Part shown: positions 14,906-23,108 of the stretch, one piece after another
Numbering within the stretch: position 1 is the first letter of the stretch
Layout: each line of letters opens with the position of its first letter
DNA from: Pseudomonadota bacterium
Lineage (GTDB): Bacteria > Pseudomonadota > Gammaproteobacteria > Steroidobacterales > Steroidobacteraceae
NCBI GenBank assembly: GCA_021805865.1
Contig: JAJZDX010000030.1
Coordinates: 1-53,847, forward strand
Length of the DNA: 53,847 bases
Direction of reading: 5' to 3'
Made by a program: the position numbers and the translations under genes
Notes under the pieces: generated by a model
Database searches by the model: none
Told to the model about the DNA's origin: nothing
Seen by the model: only the letters and a program-made list of their open reading frames with translations

Positions 14906-16939
14906 GTGACCGAAACTTCCCAGGAGGCGGCGATGTCCGTGCACGTCGAGGAGCATGTCTGGATAACGCTGAGCGACGGCTGCCGCCTCGGGGCACGGCT
15001 GTGGCTGCCGAGCACGGCGTTGCAGGACCCCGTTCCCGCGGTGCTCGAGTACATTCCGTACCGCAAGCGCGACGGAACGCGCGCGCGCGACGAGCCCATG
15101 CACGGGTACTTTGCGCAGCACGGCTACGCGGCCGTCCGCGTCGACATGCGCGGCTGCGGCGAGTCCGATGGCAGCCTGGCGGACGAATACCTGAAACAGG
15201 AGCAGGATGACGCCCTCGAGGTGATCGCGTGGATTGCCGGGCAGCCTTGGTGCAGCGGCGCGGTGGGCATGCAAGGCAAGTCGTGGGGAGGATTCAACGC
15301 GCTGCAGGTCGCCGCCCGGCGCCCGCCGGCGCTGAAGGCGATCATTACGACCTTCTCGACGGACAACCGCTATACCGACGACATTCATTACATGGGCGGG
15401 TGTCTGCTCAACGACAATCTATGGTGGGGCAGCATCATGATGGCCTATCAGGGCCGCCCGCCCGATCCGCGCATCGTCGGCCCGGACTGGCGCAAACAAT
15501 GGCTCGAGCGGATCGAGGAGCTGCCGTTCTTCCCGGCGCTGTGGCTCGCGCACCAGCGCTATGATGGGTACTGGAAGCACGGATCGGTCTGCGAGGATTA
15601 TGGTGCGATAACGTGTCCGGTACTGGCGATCGGCGGCTGGTCGGACGCCTACACGAATGCCGTGCCCCGGCTGCTGCAGGGACTTGCGGTGCCGCGGCTC
15701 GGCATCATCGGCCCCTGGGGGCACATCTATCCACACGACGGCGCCCCGGGACCGGCGATCGGCTACCTGCAGGAAGCGGTGCGCTGGTGGGATCACTGGC
15801 TCAAGGGGCGGGATACCGGGATCATGGATGAGCCGATGCTGCGGGCTTACCTCGAGGATCCTGTCGCCCCGGAAGGCACCCGAGCGTTCACCCCGGGCCG
15901 CTGGGTCGGGGAGCCTACCTGGCCTTCCCCGAATATCCGGCCTCGCCGGCTGCATCTTGGCGCGGACCGAAGCCTCGGGGAGCGCTCGGACGCGACCGGC
16001 CCGGTACTTGCGGTCCGCTCGCCCCAGAGTCACGGCAGGGCGGCCGGTGAGTGGATGGCCACCGGCTGTCCGGGGGAGCAGCCGACGGACCAACGGCTCG
16101 ATGACGGGGGCGCGCTGGTATTCGACACCGCCGTGCTCGATGAGGAGATCTGCCTTCTGGGCTCACCGCTCCTGAGCCTGCAAGTCGCCGCCGATGCGCC
16201 CGTCGCGCAGCTCTCGGTACGCCTGTCCGACGTGGCGCCGGACGATAGCGTCACGCGCGTCAGCTACCAGGTGCTCAACCTCACTCATCGGGACGGCCAT
16301 GAAAGTCCCTCGGCGCTCGAGCCGGGACGCTACTACGATGTGATTGTGGCCCTCAACGCGTGCGGTCACCGATTCCCCCGAGGCCATCGGCTCAGGCTGT
16401 CGATCGCGACGGCTTACTGGCCGATCATCTGGCCGGCGCCCTACGCCGCTGCGATCTCGATCCGCACCTCGGGCAGCTCTCTCGAGCTGCCCGTCCGGCA
16501 GGCCGGTCAGGGCCCGGCGGTCTCATTCGAGCGGCCGGCTCACGGACCGAAGGCGCCCGTCACCCTGATCGATCCCGGGGTGGTGCGCCGGCTGAGCATT
16601 CAGAATCCCGTCACAGGTGAGGCGACGTATGTCACCGAAGGCGTTGGCGGCCTGTTCGGCGAAGGCATCCTGCGCTTAGATGAGGTCGATGTTCAGCTCG
16701 CTCATAGTCTGAAGCGGGAATTGACGATCAAGGACGATGATCCGCTGTCGGCGCGGTACGTGCTGAGGCAAACTTACGAGATGGGCCGCGAGGGGTGGCG
16801 GACCGTGATCGAGATCCGCACGCAGATGCGCAGCGACCGGGACAATTTCCACGTCACCGGCACCTTGGCCGCCCGGCTCAATGGAGAGCTCGTCGCGGAG
16901 CGCCAGTGGGACGTGACCATCGCGCGCGATTGGATGTGA
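14906..16939 (+). CDS. CocE/NonD (X-Pro dipeptidyl-peptidase S15-type) hydrolase
   Basis: A 677-aa cytoplasmic alpha/beta hydrolase of the CocE/PepX class, cleaving esters, acylated compounds or X-Pro dipeptides. The triad is visible: Ser126 in GKSWGG, Asp247 in GGWSDAYTN and His273 in GPWGHIYP, with tyrosine-rich YIPYRKRD forming the oxyanion region. A C-terminal jelly-roll (PepX_C-like) domain includes ISIRTSGSSLELPVR; about 130 further residues after it are of unknown role. Start GTG 14906 has AGAAGGGG upstream, but ATG 14933 with AGGAGG 5 nt before it is equally good (668 aa). It is the last gene of the site C operon. With the secreted S9 enzyme it gives two hydrolases of X-Pro-type families in one putative regulon. 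Confidence 0.86.
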   Translation: MTETSQEAAMSVHVEEHVWITLSDGCRLGARLWLPSTALQDPVPAVLEYIPYRKRDGTRARDEPMHGYFAQHGYAAVRVDMRGCGESDGSLADEYLKQEQDDALEVIAWIAGQPWCSGAVGMQGKSWGGFNALQVAARRPPALKAIITTFSTDNRYTDDIHYMGGCLLNDNLWWGSIMMAYQGRPPDPRIVGPDWRKQWLERIEELPFFPALWLAHQRYDGYWKHGSVCEDYGAITCPVLAIGGWSDAYTNAVPRLLQGLAVPRLGIIGPWGHIYPHDGAPGPAIGYLQEAVRWWDHWLKGRDTGIMDEPMLRAYLEDPVAPEGTRAFTPGRWVGEPTWPSPNIRPRRLHLGADRSLGERSDATGPVLAVRSPQSHGRAAGEWMATGCPGEQPTDQRLDDGGALVFDTAVLDEEICLLGSPLLSLQVAADAPVAQLSVRLSDVAPDDSVTRVSYQVLNLTHRDGHESPSALEPGRYYDVIVALNACGHRFPRGHRLRLSIATAYWPIIWPAPYAAAISIRTSGSSLELPVRQAGQGPAVSFERPAHGPKAPVTLIDPGVVRRLSIQNPVTGEATYVTEGVGGLFGEGILRLDEVDVQLAHSLKRELTIKDDDPLSARYVLRQTYEMGREGWRTVIEIRTQMRSDRDNFHVTGTLAARLNGELVAERQWDVTIARDWM

Positions 16940-16984
16940 GAGAGCGGATGTGGAGCGGCAATCGCGGCAGGAATGCGTCCTTGA

Positions 16985-17067
16985 GCGGATTTTCCCGGGA
17001 CGCCGTGAACCCTTCCCCCGGGGCTCGCGGAAAATCGTCCTGCTTTGCAGCTCCCGGGAAGATCCGC
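16985..17067. terminator. Long imperfect inverted repeat between convergent CocE and MFS genes
   Basis: Bases 16985-17000 (GCGGATTTTCCCGGGA) pair with 17052-17067 through 16 bp including one G-T pair, around a 51-nt loop. It lies in the ~170-bp gap between converging genes and may work as a bidirectional terminator or cruciform. Nothing else was recognised in 16940-17113. Confidence 0.45.
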
Positions 17068-17113
17068 CTCTTCGGTCCCGTCCCTGCGCGGCGGTGTCCC
17101 CCTCGGTGAACAG

Positions 17114-18490
17114 CTAGCTGAGCGGCTCGCGGCTGCGGTCGCTCATCAGGTACAGCGCTGCGAGCGACAGCAGCGCGCACGCTACCATGTAGCCGGCGCC
17201 GGCCAGCTTGCCGAGCGGCGCGATCAGCGCCGTGGCGATGAGCGGCGCGGTGCCGCCGCCCAGGCCGATCCCGATGTTGAACGCCACCGAGTAGCCGGAG
17301 ATCCGGTAGCGCGAGGAGAACTGCTCGGCGAGCATCGCGGGAGCTGTGCCCTCGACCAGGAACAGCAGCACGATGAGGCTCCCTTGCGCCACGCTGAATC
17401 TTGCGAGACTGCCCCCGGCCATCTCGAAGAACGTCACGGAGGTGAGGCACACCAGTGCGAACACCGTCAGCAGCAGTACGCGGCGGCGGATGAAACGGTC
17501 CGTCAGCCAGCCGGAGACCGGTATGATCGCGAGCGCCGCGAGCTGCAGCACCGAGTTGACCGTCAACGCATCCCCGGCATCGATGCCGCCGAACTTGCTG
17601 GCGAAGGTGGGCAGGAAGACCAGAGTCAGGTAGTTGAGAACGCCGTAGCCCCAGGTGAACACCATGATGAGGATCAGGGTCCGCGGGGACTCCTTGAACG
17701 CCTGCTTCAGCGGCAGCTCATGCTGGACATCCTTGCGCCGGTCCGGCTCGTAGCCGGCGCGGGACAGGTGCCTGATAAACAGCCAGGCGAGACAGGCGAG
17801 CGCCCCGCCGCCGAGGAATGGCAGGCGCCAGATCCAGGGGGCTTCGGAATGATGATGCAGCAGGATGACGGTGGTGGCGGCGAGCGCCGAGGCGAGGATG
17901 TAGCCGCCCTCGGAGCCGATGTTGGCGAAGCTGCCGGCGAGCCCGCGCCAGCGCGAGGGCGCGGTCTCGATCAGATACGACACCGAGCCGGTGAATTCGC
18001 CGCCGACCGACAGCCCCTGGAAGAGGCGCACCACCACCAGAAGAATCGGCGCCCAGATGCCGACCTGCCGGTAGGTCGGCAGCACCCCGATCAACGTCGT
18101 GGCGGTGCCCATCATGACGATGGACAGGATCAACACCGCGCGCCGGCCCAGGCGATCCCCGACGTGACCCAACAACATGCCGCCGATCGGGCGCATGGCG
18201 AAGCCGATCGCGAATCCGCCGTAGGCGCCGAGGAGCGAGGCGATGGGGTTGGAGGAGGGGAAGAAATGCGCACCGATCAGCGGGGCGAGAAAGCCGTAGA
18301 GTCCGAAGTCGTACCACTCGAGCACATTGCCGACCGTGCCCGCCCCGAGGCACTTGGCGGAGAGGGACTCGATCCGATTGAGTTCGGCGACGTCGAGTCC
18401 TGTGTGTTCAGCGCGGTCTTGCAAGGGTTTTTCTGCCGGGCCTCGGTTCAAGGCCGATCCTGCCTCGATTTCGCCCGGCCCGCCAGCCAT
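17114..18490 (-). CDS. MFS metabolite:H+ symporter (ProP/MHS family)
   Basis: A 458-aa inner-membrane carrier of the metabolite:H+ symporter type, which includes ProP (proline/betaine uptake). Typical motifs: GNVLEWYDFGLYGFLAPLIG at the first helix, RPIGGMLLGHVGDRLGRR after helix 2, VRLFQGLSVGGEFTGSVSYL at helix 4, and SGYSVAFNIGIGLGGGTAPL late in the second half. The start ATG 18490 gives a 25-residue lead before the family start; the frame is open further upstream into mttB2 but that part looks like shadow. It starts 10 nt after the mttB2 stop, so the two are co-transcribed; it likely brings in the quaternary amine used by mttB2. Confidence 0.9.
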   Translation of the reverse strand: MAGGPGEIEAGSALNRGPAEKPLQDRAEHTGLDVAELNRIESLSAKCLGAGTVGNVLEWYDFGLYGFLAPLIGAHFFPSSNPIASLLGAYGGFAIGFAMRPIGGMLLGHVGDRLGRRAVLILSIVMMGTATTLIGVLPTYRQVGIWAPILLVVVRLFQGLSVGGEFTGSVSYLIETAPSRWRGLAGSFANIGSEGGYILASALAATTVILLHHHSEAPWIWRLPFLGGGALACLAWLFIRHLSRAGYEPDRRKDVQHELPLKQAFKESPRTLILIMVFTWGYGVLNYLTLVFLPTFASKFGGIDAGDALTVNSVLQLAALAIIPVSGWLTDRFIRRRVLLLTVFALVCLTSVTFFEMAGGSLARFSVAQGSLIVLLFLVEGTAPAMLAEQFSSRYRISGYSVAFNIGIGLGGGTAPLIATALIAPLGKLAGAGYMVACALLSLAALYLMSDRSREPLS

Positions 18491-18500
18491 TTCGCCGCGC

Positions 18501-20036
18501 TCACGGCTCGCCGTCCCCGATTGCGGCGCGGCGGAGCGTGACGAATTCCTCGAGCGCCTCGCGGATCGAAGGCTCCATGAGCGGCTCCTCGTACTCCGTG
18601 AGCGCGCGCTTCCAGATGCCGGTGGCGCGCTCGAGGGCATCGTGGCCGCCGCCCGCGAGCCAGCCCTCGTAGTTCTGCCAGTTCGACACGAGCGGCTGGT
18701 AGAAGGCGTGCTGGTAGCGCTCGAGCGTGTGCGGCTCGCCGAAGAAGTGCCCGCCGGGATGCACGCCGCTCACGGCCTCGAAGCCGAGCTCGGCCTCGTC
18801 CACCGCGATCGGCCGCAGCAGCTCGATCATCATCTGCAGCATCTCGACATCGAGCACCAGCTTCTCGAACGAGGCGGTGAGCCCGCCTTCCTGCCATCCG
18901 GCCGCGTGGTAGACGAGGTTCGCTCCCCCGAGAATCGCCCCCCACAGCGACATCTCGGTCTCGTAGACCCCCTGCGCGTCGGCGGCGTTCGAGGCGCTGG
19001 CGTTGGAGGTCCGGTAGGGCAGGCCGTAGCGCCGGGCCAGCTGGCCGCTCGCGATGTTGGCTTTGGCGTGCTCGGGCGTGCCGAAGGCCGGCGCGCCGGA
19101 GCGCAGATCGACGTTCGAGGTGAACGCGCCGTACATGACGGGGCTGCCGGGGCGTACGGCCTGGGTGAGCGCCACGCCGAACAGCGCTTCCGCGTTCTGC
19201 TGCGCGAGCGCCGCGGCGAGCGATACCGGGGCCATGGCGCCCATGAGAGTGAATGGCGTGATGACCACCGGCTGTCCATGGGTCGCCATGGCGATCAGCC
19301 CCTCGGTCATGGCGTCGTCGAAGCGGCGTGGGCTGTTGACCGAGATGATGGTGATGACCCCGGGACTTGCGCTCATCTGCTCGAGCGTCATGCCGCGGGC
19401 GATGGCCATCATCCGGATGCCATCGAGCGCCCGGCCGGCGCCGATGGCGGTGCAGTGGTATGCCCGGTCCGAAAGGGTGAGGTTCGCGAGATAGGTGTCG
19501 AGGTGCCGGGAGTTCGCCGGCAGCTCGACCGGCGCGCAGACCTGGTTGCCGATCAGGTGGATGGCGTTGAAGTACTGGGCGAGTCGGATGAAATCGCAGT
19601 AGTCGCGCAGGTTGCCCGCGCGGCGGCCGCGCTCGCGGTCATGAACGTTCGGCGGGCCCGCCACCAGCCCGAAATTGACATGGTTGCCGCCGAAGGTCAG
19701 CTGGCGCTGCGGATTGCGCGGGGTCAGCGTGAAGGATGCCGGTACACTCGAGAGCGCCTGCTGCACGAGGCCGCGGTCGATCCGGACCGTCTCCGTCGCC
19801 TCATCGACCTGCGCGCCTGCGGCACGCATGAGGCTGCGGGCGTGCGCCGATCGCAGCTCCATGCCCAGCTCCTCCAGGATCCGCATGGACGTGAGGTGTA
19901 TGGCCTCGAGCTGCTCGGGCGCGAGCACCTCCCACGGGGCGAACGGATTGCGGACCGCCTGCCAGGGGACCTGGGGCAGTCGCCCGCCCGCGCTGCGGCG
20001 GGCTCTGGTGCCTTCGCGTCTTCGGTGTGTCTCCAT
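18501..20036 (-). CDS. MttB-family cobalamin-dependent methyltransferase, paralogue 2
   Basis: A 511-aa non-pyrrolysine MttB homologue transferring a methyl from a quaternary/tertiary amine to a corrinoid protein. Landmarks: NPFAPWEVLAPEQLEAIHLT, SVNSPRRFDDAMTEGLIAMA, FTLMGAMAPVSLAAALAQQN, SGAPAFGTPEH, YHAAGWQEGGLTASFEK and GVHPGGHFFGEPHTLERYQ. The start ATG 20036 (METHRRREG) gives a size matching paralogues 1 and 3; the frame runs open to 20222. In the core it is visibly closer to paralogue 3 than to paralogue 1. It is followed closely by a ProP-like carrier and diverges from the LhpE/LhpB-like dehydrogenase genes, so the two transcripts may share a 262-bp control region. Confidence 0.9.
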   Translation of the reverse strand: METHRRREGTRARRSAGGRLPQVPWQAVRNPFAPWEVLAPEQLEAIHLTSMRILEELGMELRSAHARSLMRAAGAQVDEATETVRIDRGLVQQALSSVPASFTLTPRNPQRQLTFGGNHVNFGLVAGPPNVHDRERGRRAGNLRDYCDFIRLAQYFNAIHLIGNQVCAPVELPANSRHLDTYLANLTLSDRAYHCTAIGAGRALDGIRMMAIARGMTLEQMSASPGVITIISVNSPRRFDDAMTEGLIAMATHGQPVVITPFTLMGAMAPVSLAAALAQQNAEALFGVALTQAVRPGSPVMYGAFTSNVDLRSGAPAFGTPEHAKANIASGQLARRYGLPYRTSNASASNAADAQGVYETEMSLWGAILGGANLVYHAAGWQEGGLTASFEKLVLDVEMLQMMIELLRPIAVDEAELGFEAVSGVHPGGHFFGEPHTLERYQHAFYQPLVSNWQNYEGWLAGGGHDALERATGIWKRALTEYEEPLMEPSIREALEEFVTLRRAAIGDGEP

Positions 20037-20298
20037 GGTAGCGCGCTCGCCTGTCTTTCGGTCAAGGATCCGGTGCGCCGCCGGTCCGCGCTTACGGAAA
20101 TCCGACGCAAGTGTACGTTCGCCCGACGGGTTCGGCGATGCCTGAGCGCCGGCCGGGCGGGATGGTCGGATCCGGCGCTTTCGTGCAAACACGGTAAACA
20201 CGTCGCGTAATGTGCGCAACATGTCGGGTTTGCGAATTTGACGGGCGGGCGCCGGGCAATACTTTCGCCAATTGCGTTAGTCGGATGCGCGTCGATAC
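20037..20298. promoter_or_regulatory. Divergent control region between mttB2 and the LhpE-like gene
   Basis: About 260 bp without a gene and less GC-rich than its surroundings. At ~20205-20222 it contains CGTAATG, TGC, GCAACATG. A near copy, CGTAATG, CC, GCAACATG, lies upstream of TonB receptor 2 at ~35807-35823. The spacing differs by one base, so a common regulator is only a possibility. TTGACG at 20238 is -35-like, but no well-spaced -10 follows. Confidence 0.35.
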
Positions 20299-21951
20299 AT
20301 GATTCCGCCGGGCAGCAGGCCTCACGCTCCAGATCCCGCCTCGGTCATTGGCAAGGCGCCGCCGATCGGGGAGGCGACAGACCTGCTCGTGATCGGCGCG
20401 GGGCCGGCCGGCGTGTCGGCCGCGCTTGCGGCGGCGGGCCGCGGCGTGCAGGTCACGCTGGTGGACGAAAACCCCGTTCCCCTGAGCGCCATGGGCGAGG
20501 AGGTGCCGCTGCACTTCGGCGGGCGGATGGGCGCTACGGTGGCCAATCGCAACGCGATGCTCGAGACGGTCCTCGAGGCGAACCCGCAGCTCGCCGAGGC
20601 CGTCGACGGTGGAGTCGACGTGCGGCTCGGCACGGCCGCCTGGGGGTTGTTTCCCCGACGTCCCACGACCAATTGGATCGGCGGGCACGTGGTCGGACTC
20701 GTCGATGCGCAGCGGGCCTACCTGCTTGGTTTCAAGCAGGTCATCGTCGCCTGCGGGCGCCGCGACATGGGCCTTGCCTTCGAGGGCTGGGAGCGGCCGG
20801 GGGTCATGGGTGCCAGCGCCGCCTACCGGCTTGCGAAGACCTACGGTGCGCTAGATGCCCGTACGGCGGTGCTGCTCGGGGGGGGCACGGAGGCGCTGCA
20901 GATTGCCGATGCGCTCTCGGAGCAGGGTGTGCGCATTGCAGCCGTCATCGAGCAGGCCGAGGCCATCGGCGGCCCGGCGAAGCTGCTCGCCCGCTTGACC
21001 GGCAAGGGTGCGCGAGTGTTGACCGGCCACGTCATCCAGCAGGCGATAGGCGATTCGCGCGGCCTCAGCGCGGTCGGAGTCGTGGCCGTGGATGAGCACG
21101 GGCGGCGCACGGGGCAGAGGCTCGAGAGCATCGAGTGCGATACCGTCCTGTTGGGAGTGGGGGCGGTTCCGGCGATCGAGCTGATCGAGGCCGGCGGCTG
21201 TGCGGTCGGCTTTCAGCCGCAGCGGGGCGGGCACGTGCCCTTGCTCGACGGCTCGCAGCGAACCTCGCTCCCCTATGTGTACGCCGCCGGCGATTGCGCC
21301 GGCATCTGGCCGTCAAAGACGCTCTGCGAGACCGTGGCCCGCCGCGAAGGGGCCCTGGCGGCCCGTGCGGCGCTCGAGGCGCTCGGCGTCCCGGGGGCAG
21401 GTGCGCCCGAGGTGGCGCCGGTGCCGGATGGTCCGCCCCGCGATGTCGCCCTCGAGCGCCTCGCCTGGGTGCGGGCCTCGATTCTTCAGGCCCCGGGGGA
21501 TCCGCAGGTGTGCCAGTGCGAGGAGGTGACCTGCGCCGATATTCTCTCGCTGCGCCCGCCGCGCTATCTCGGCCGGCCGCAAGCGCCCGGCGCCCGGGAT
21601 CTGCGCGGGCTCGCCGCTCTCGGGGAGTTGGCGCCCCATCCCGATGCGGTCAAGCGGCTGACTCGGGCGGGCATGGGCTCGTGCCAGGGCCGGCGGTGCC
21701 GCGAGCAGATCGCCGCGCTCCTCGCCCTGGCGGCCGATCGTCCGCTTGCGGACGTGTCGCTCGCGACGTACCGCCCGCCCGTGCGACCCCTGAGGCTCGA
21801 TCAGCTGGCAGGGCTGCCCGAGTCGCCGGCCATGGCGCAGCACTGGGACAGCTGGTTTGGCATGCCTACGCAATGGGTGCCGTTCTGGCGCGTCCCTGCC
21901 TCGTACACGGTCGCGACCCGCTCCACCGAGGGGCCGGAGGCCGGGGAATGA
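20299..21951 (+). CDS. LhpE/HcnB/OoxA-like FAD subunit with BFD-type [2Fe-2S] domain
   Basis: A 550-aa pyridine-nucleotide-disulfide-type flavoprotein, the alpha-like subunit of membrane-linked amino-acid or opine dehydrogenases (LhpE of D-hydroxyproline dehydrogenase, HcnB, OoxA). An FAD motif, DLLVIGAGPAGVSAALAAAG, is near residue 30; a second nucleotide site is TAVLLGGGTEALQIADAL; YVYAAGDCAG closes the FAD fold. The C-terminus holds a BFD-like [2Fe-2S] site with Cys405, Cys407, Cys462 and Cys467 (VCQCEEVTC, GMGSCQGRRC). It overlaps the next gene by ATGA, implying coupled synthesis of two subunits. Probable role: oxidation of an N-methylated or D-amino acid such as a proline-betaine product (inference). 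The usual small [2Fe-2S] third subunit is absent. Confidence 0.85.
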   Translation: MIPPGSRPHAPDPASVIGKAPPIGEATDLLVIGAGPAGVSAALAAAGRGVQVTLVDENPVPLSAMGEEVPLHFGGRMGATVANRNAMLETVLEANPQLAEAVDGGVDVRLGTAAWGLFPRRPTTNWIGGHVVGLVDAQRAYLLGFKQVIVACGRRDMGLAFEGWERPGVMGASAAYRLAKTYGALDARTAVLLGGGTEALQIADALSEQGVRIAAVIEQAEAIGGPAKLLARLTGKGARVLTGHVIQQAIGDSRGLSAVGVVAVDEHGRRTGQRLESIECDTVLLGVGAVPAIELIEAGGCAVGFQPQRGGHVPLLDGSQRTSLPYVYAAGDCAGIWPSKTLCETVARREGALAARAALEALGVPGAGAPEVAPVPDGPPRDVALERLAWVRASILQAPGDPQVCQCEEVTCADILSLRPPRYLGRPQAPGARDLRGLAALGELAPHPDAVKRLTRAGMGSCQGRRCREQIAALLALAADRPLADVSLATYRPPVRPLRLDQLAGLPESPAMAQHWDSWFGMPTQWVPFWRVPASYTVATRSTEGPEAGE

Positions 21952-23108
21952 GCCCTGAGGGTGCCGAGGGGGGCGCCGCGGTCATCGTGATCGGCGCTGG
22001 CGTGACCGGATTGAGCGCGGGGTGGTGGCTCGCCCGCGACGGCCACGATGTGCTGGTCATCGAGGCCGGGGCGATCGGCTGGGCCGCATCGGGCCGCAAC
22101 GGAGGCGGCTGCTCGCATCATCACAGTCCGCTGTTCCTCGAGGAGCAGAGCCTGTGGCCCATGCTGGATGAGCTGCTCGGCTATCCGACGGAGTTCCGGC
22201 CCAACCGGATCCGCATCGCGCTCGATGAGCGGCAGTTCCGGCTCTATCGGCGCGCGCTCGAGAACGGCGCGCGTCAGGGGTTTCGCACCGATGTGTTGGA
22301 TCCAAAACAGATCCGCGAGCTGGTGCCGTTCGCCGGCGAGGCCTACGGCGGGTACTTCTACCACTTCGGCGGCCACGCCAATCCGCATCGCACGGTCCAG
22401 GCATACGCCTGGGCACTGCAGGATCACGGCGGACGGATCCTGCAGCACACGCCGGTCCTGGGTTTCGACACGCGCGCCAACCGGGTGGCCGGGGTGAGAA
22501 CACCCGGTGGCGCCTTCGCCTGCGATCACCTCGTCATCGCCGCGGGGCCGGCCACGGGTGCACTCGCCGCGCAGCTCGGTGTGTCGGTGCCGCTCATGAG
22601 CGCGCGGGCCGAGATGATCGTGACCGAGCCGCTGCAGCTCATGGGAACCGGCGGTGTCGACGGTAACGGTCTCTACGGTCGCCAGACCCTGCGCGGGAAT
22701 CTCGCCTACGGCGGCGGCCCCCACGAGTGGGTCGAGCTGCAGGACATGGGCGCGCGCGCCCACTGCACGGTGCTGCAGGCGAGCATCTCCCGGCGCCTGT
22801 GCGAGCTGCTTCCCAAGGCGGGCCACGCCCGCGTGATCCGCAGCTGGGCGGGATTCGTCGAAAACACCCCCGACGGCCGCCCGGTGATCGATCGTCCCGC
22901 GAGCCTCGAGAACCTGACGGTCGCGACTCTCTCGAGCGTCGGCTTCGGGCTCTCCCCGGCCGCGGGCCGGGCGGTTCGTGATCTGGTGGTGAGCGGTTCG
23001 TGCGGATTCGCGGATCTGTCAACCCTGGGGCTCGCCCGTTTTGCGGGGCTGGAGCCGGGCTGGCGCGCGCTGCAGGGTTGGCTGCCCGCCGCCGCGGGCG
23101 GAGAATAG
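21948..23108 (+). CDS. LhpB/HcnC/OoxB-like FAD-dependent amino-acid dehydrogenase subunit
   Basis: A 386-aa DAO-family flavoprotein, the catalytic (beta-like) partner of the preceding gene. FAD-binding motif AVIVIGAGVTGLSAGWWLAR is at residues ~10-30; AASGRNGGGCSHHHSP matches the glycine-rich flavin loop of SoxB/DadA relatives; ENTPDGRPVIDR is the C-terminal substrate/FAD region. ATG 21948 sits inside the upstream stop (ATGA); the frame is open further upstream, but that part is shadow of the previous gene. Its last 90 bases overlap, on the other strand, the 3' end of the GlxA-type regulator gene. Expected reaction: dehydrogenation of an imino or N-methyl amino acid, electrons passing to the partner subunit. 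Confidence 0.86.
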   Translation: MSPEGAEGGAAVIVIGAGVTGLSAGWWLARDGHDVLVIEAGAIGWAASGRNGGGCSHHHSPLFLEEQSLWPMLDELLGYPTEFRPNRIRIALDERQFRLYRRALENGARQGFRTDVLDPKQIRELVPFAGEAYGGYFYHFGGHANPHRTVQAYAWALQDHGGRILQHTPVLGFDTRANRVAGVRTPGGAFACDHLVIAAGPATGALAAQLGVSVPLMSARAEMIVTEPLQLMGTGGVDGNGLYGRQTLRGNLAYGGGPHEWVELQDMGARAHCTVLQASISRRLCELLPKAGHARVIRSWAGFVENTPDGRPVIDRPASLENLTVATLSSVGFGLSPAAGRAVRDLVVSGSCGFADLSTLGLARFAGLEPGWRALQGWLPAAAGGE

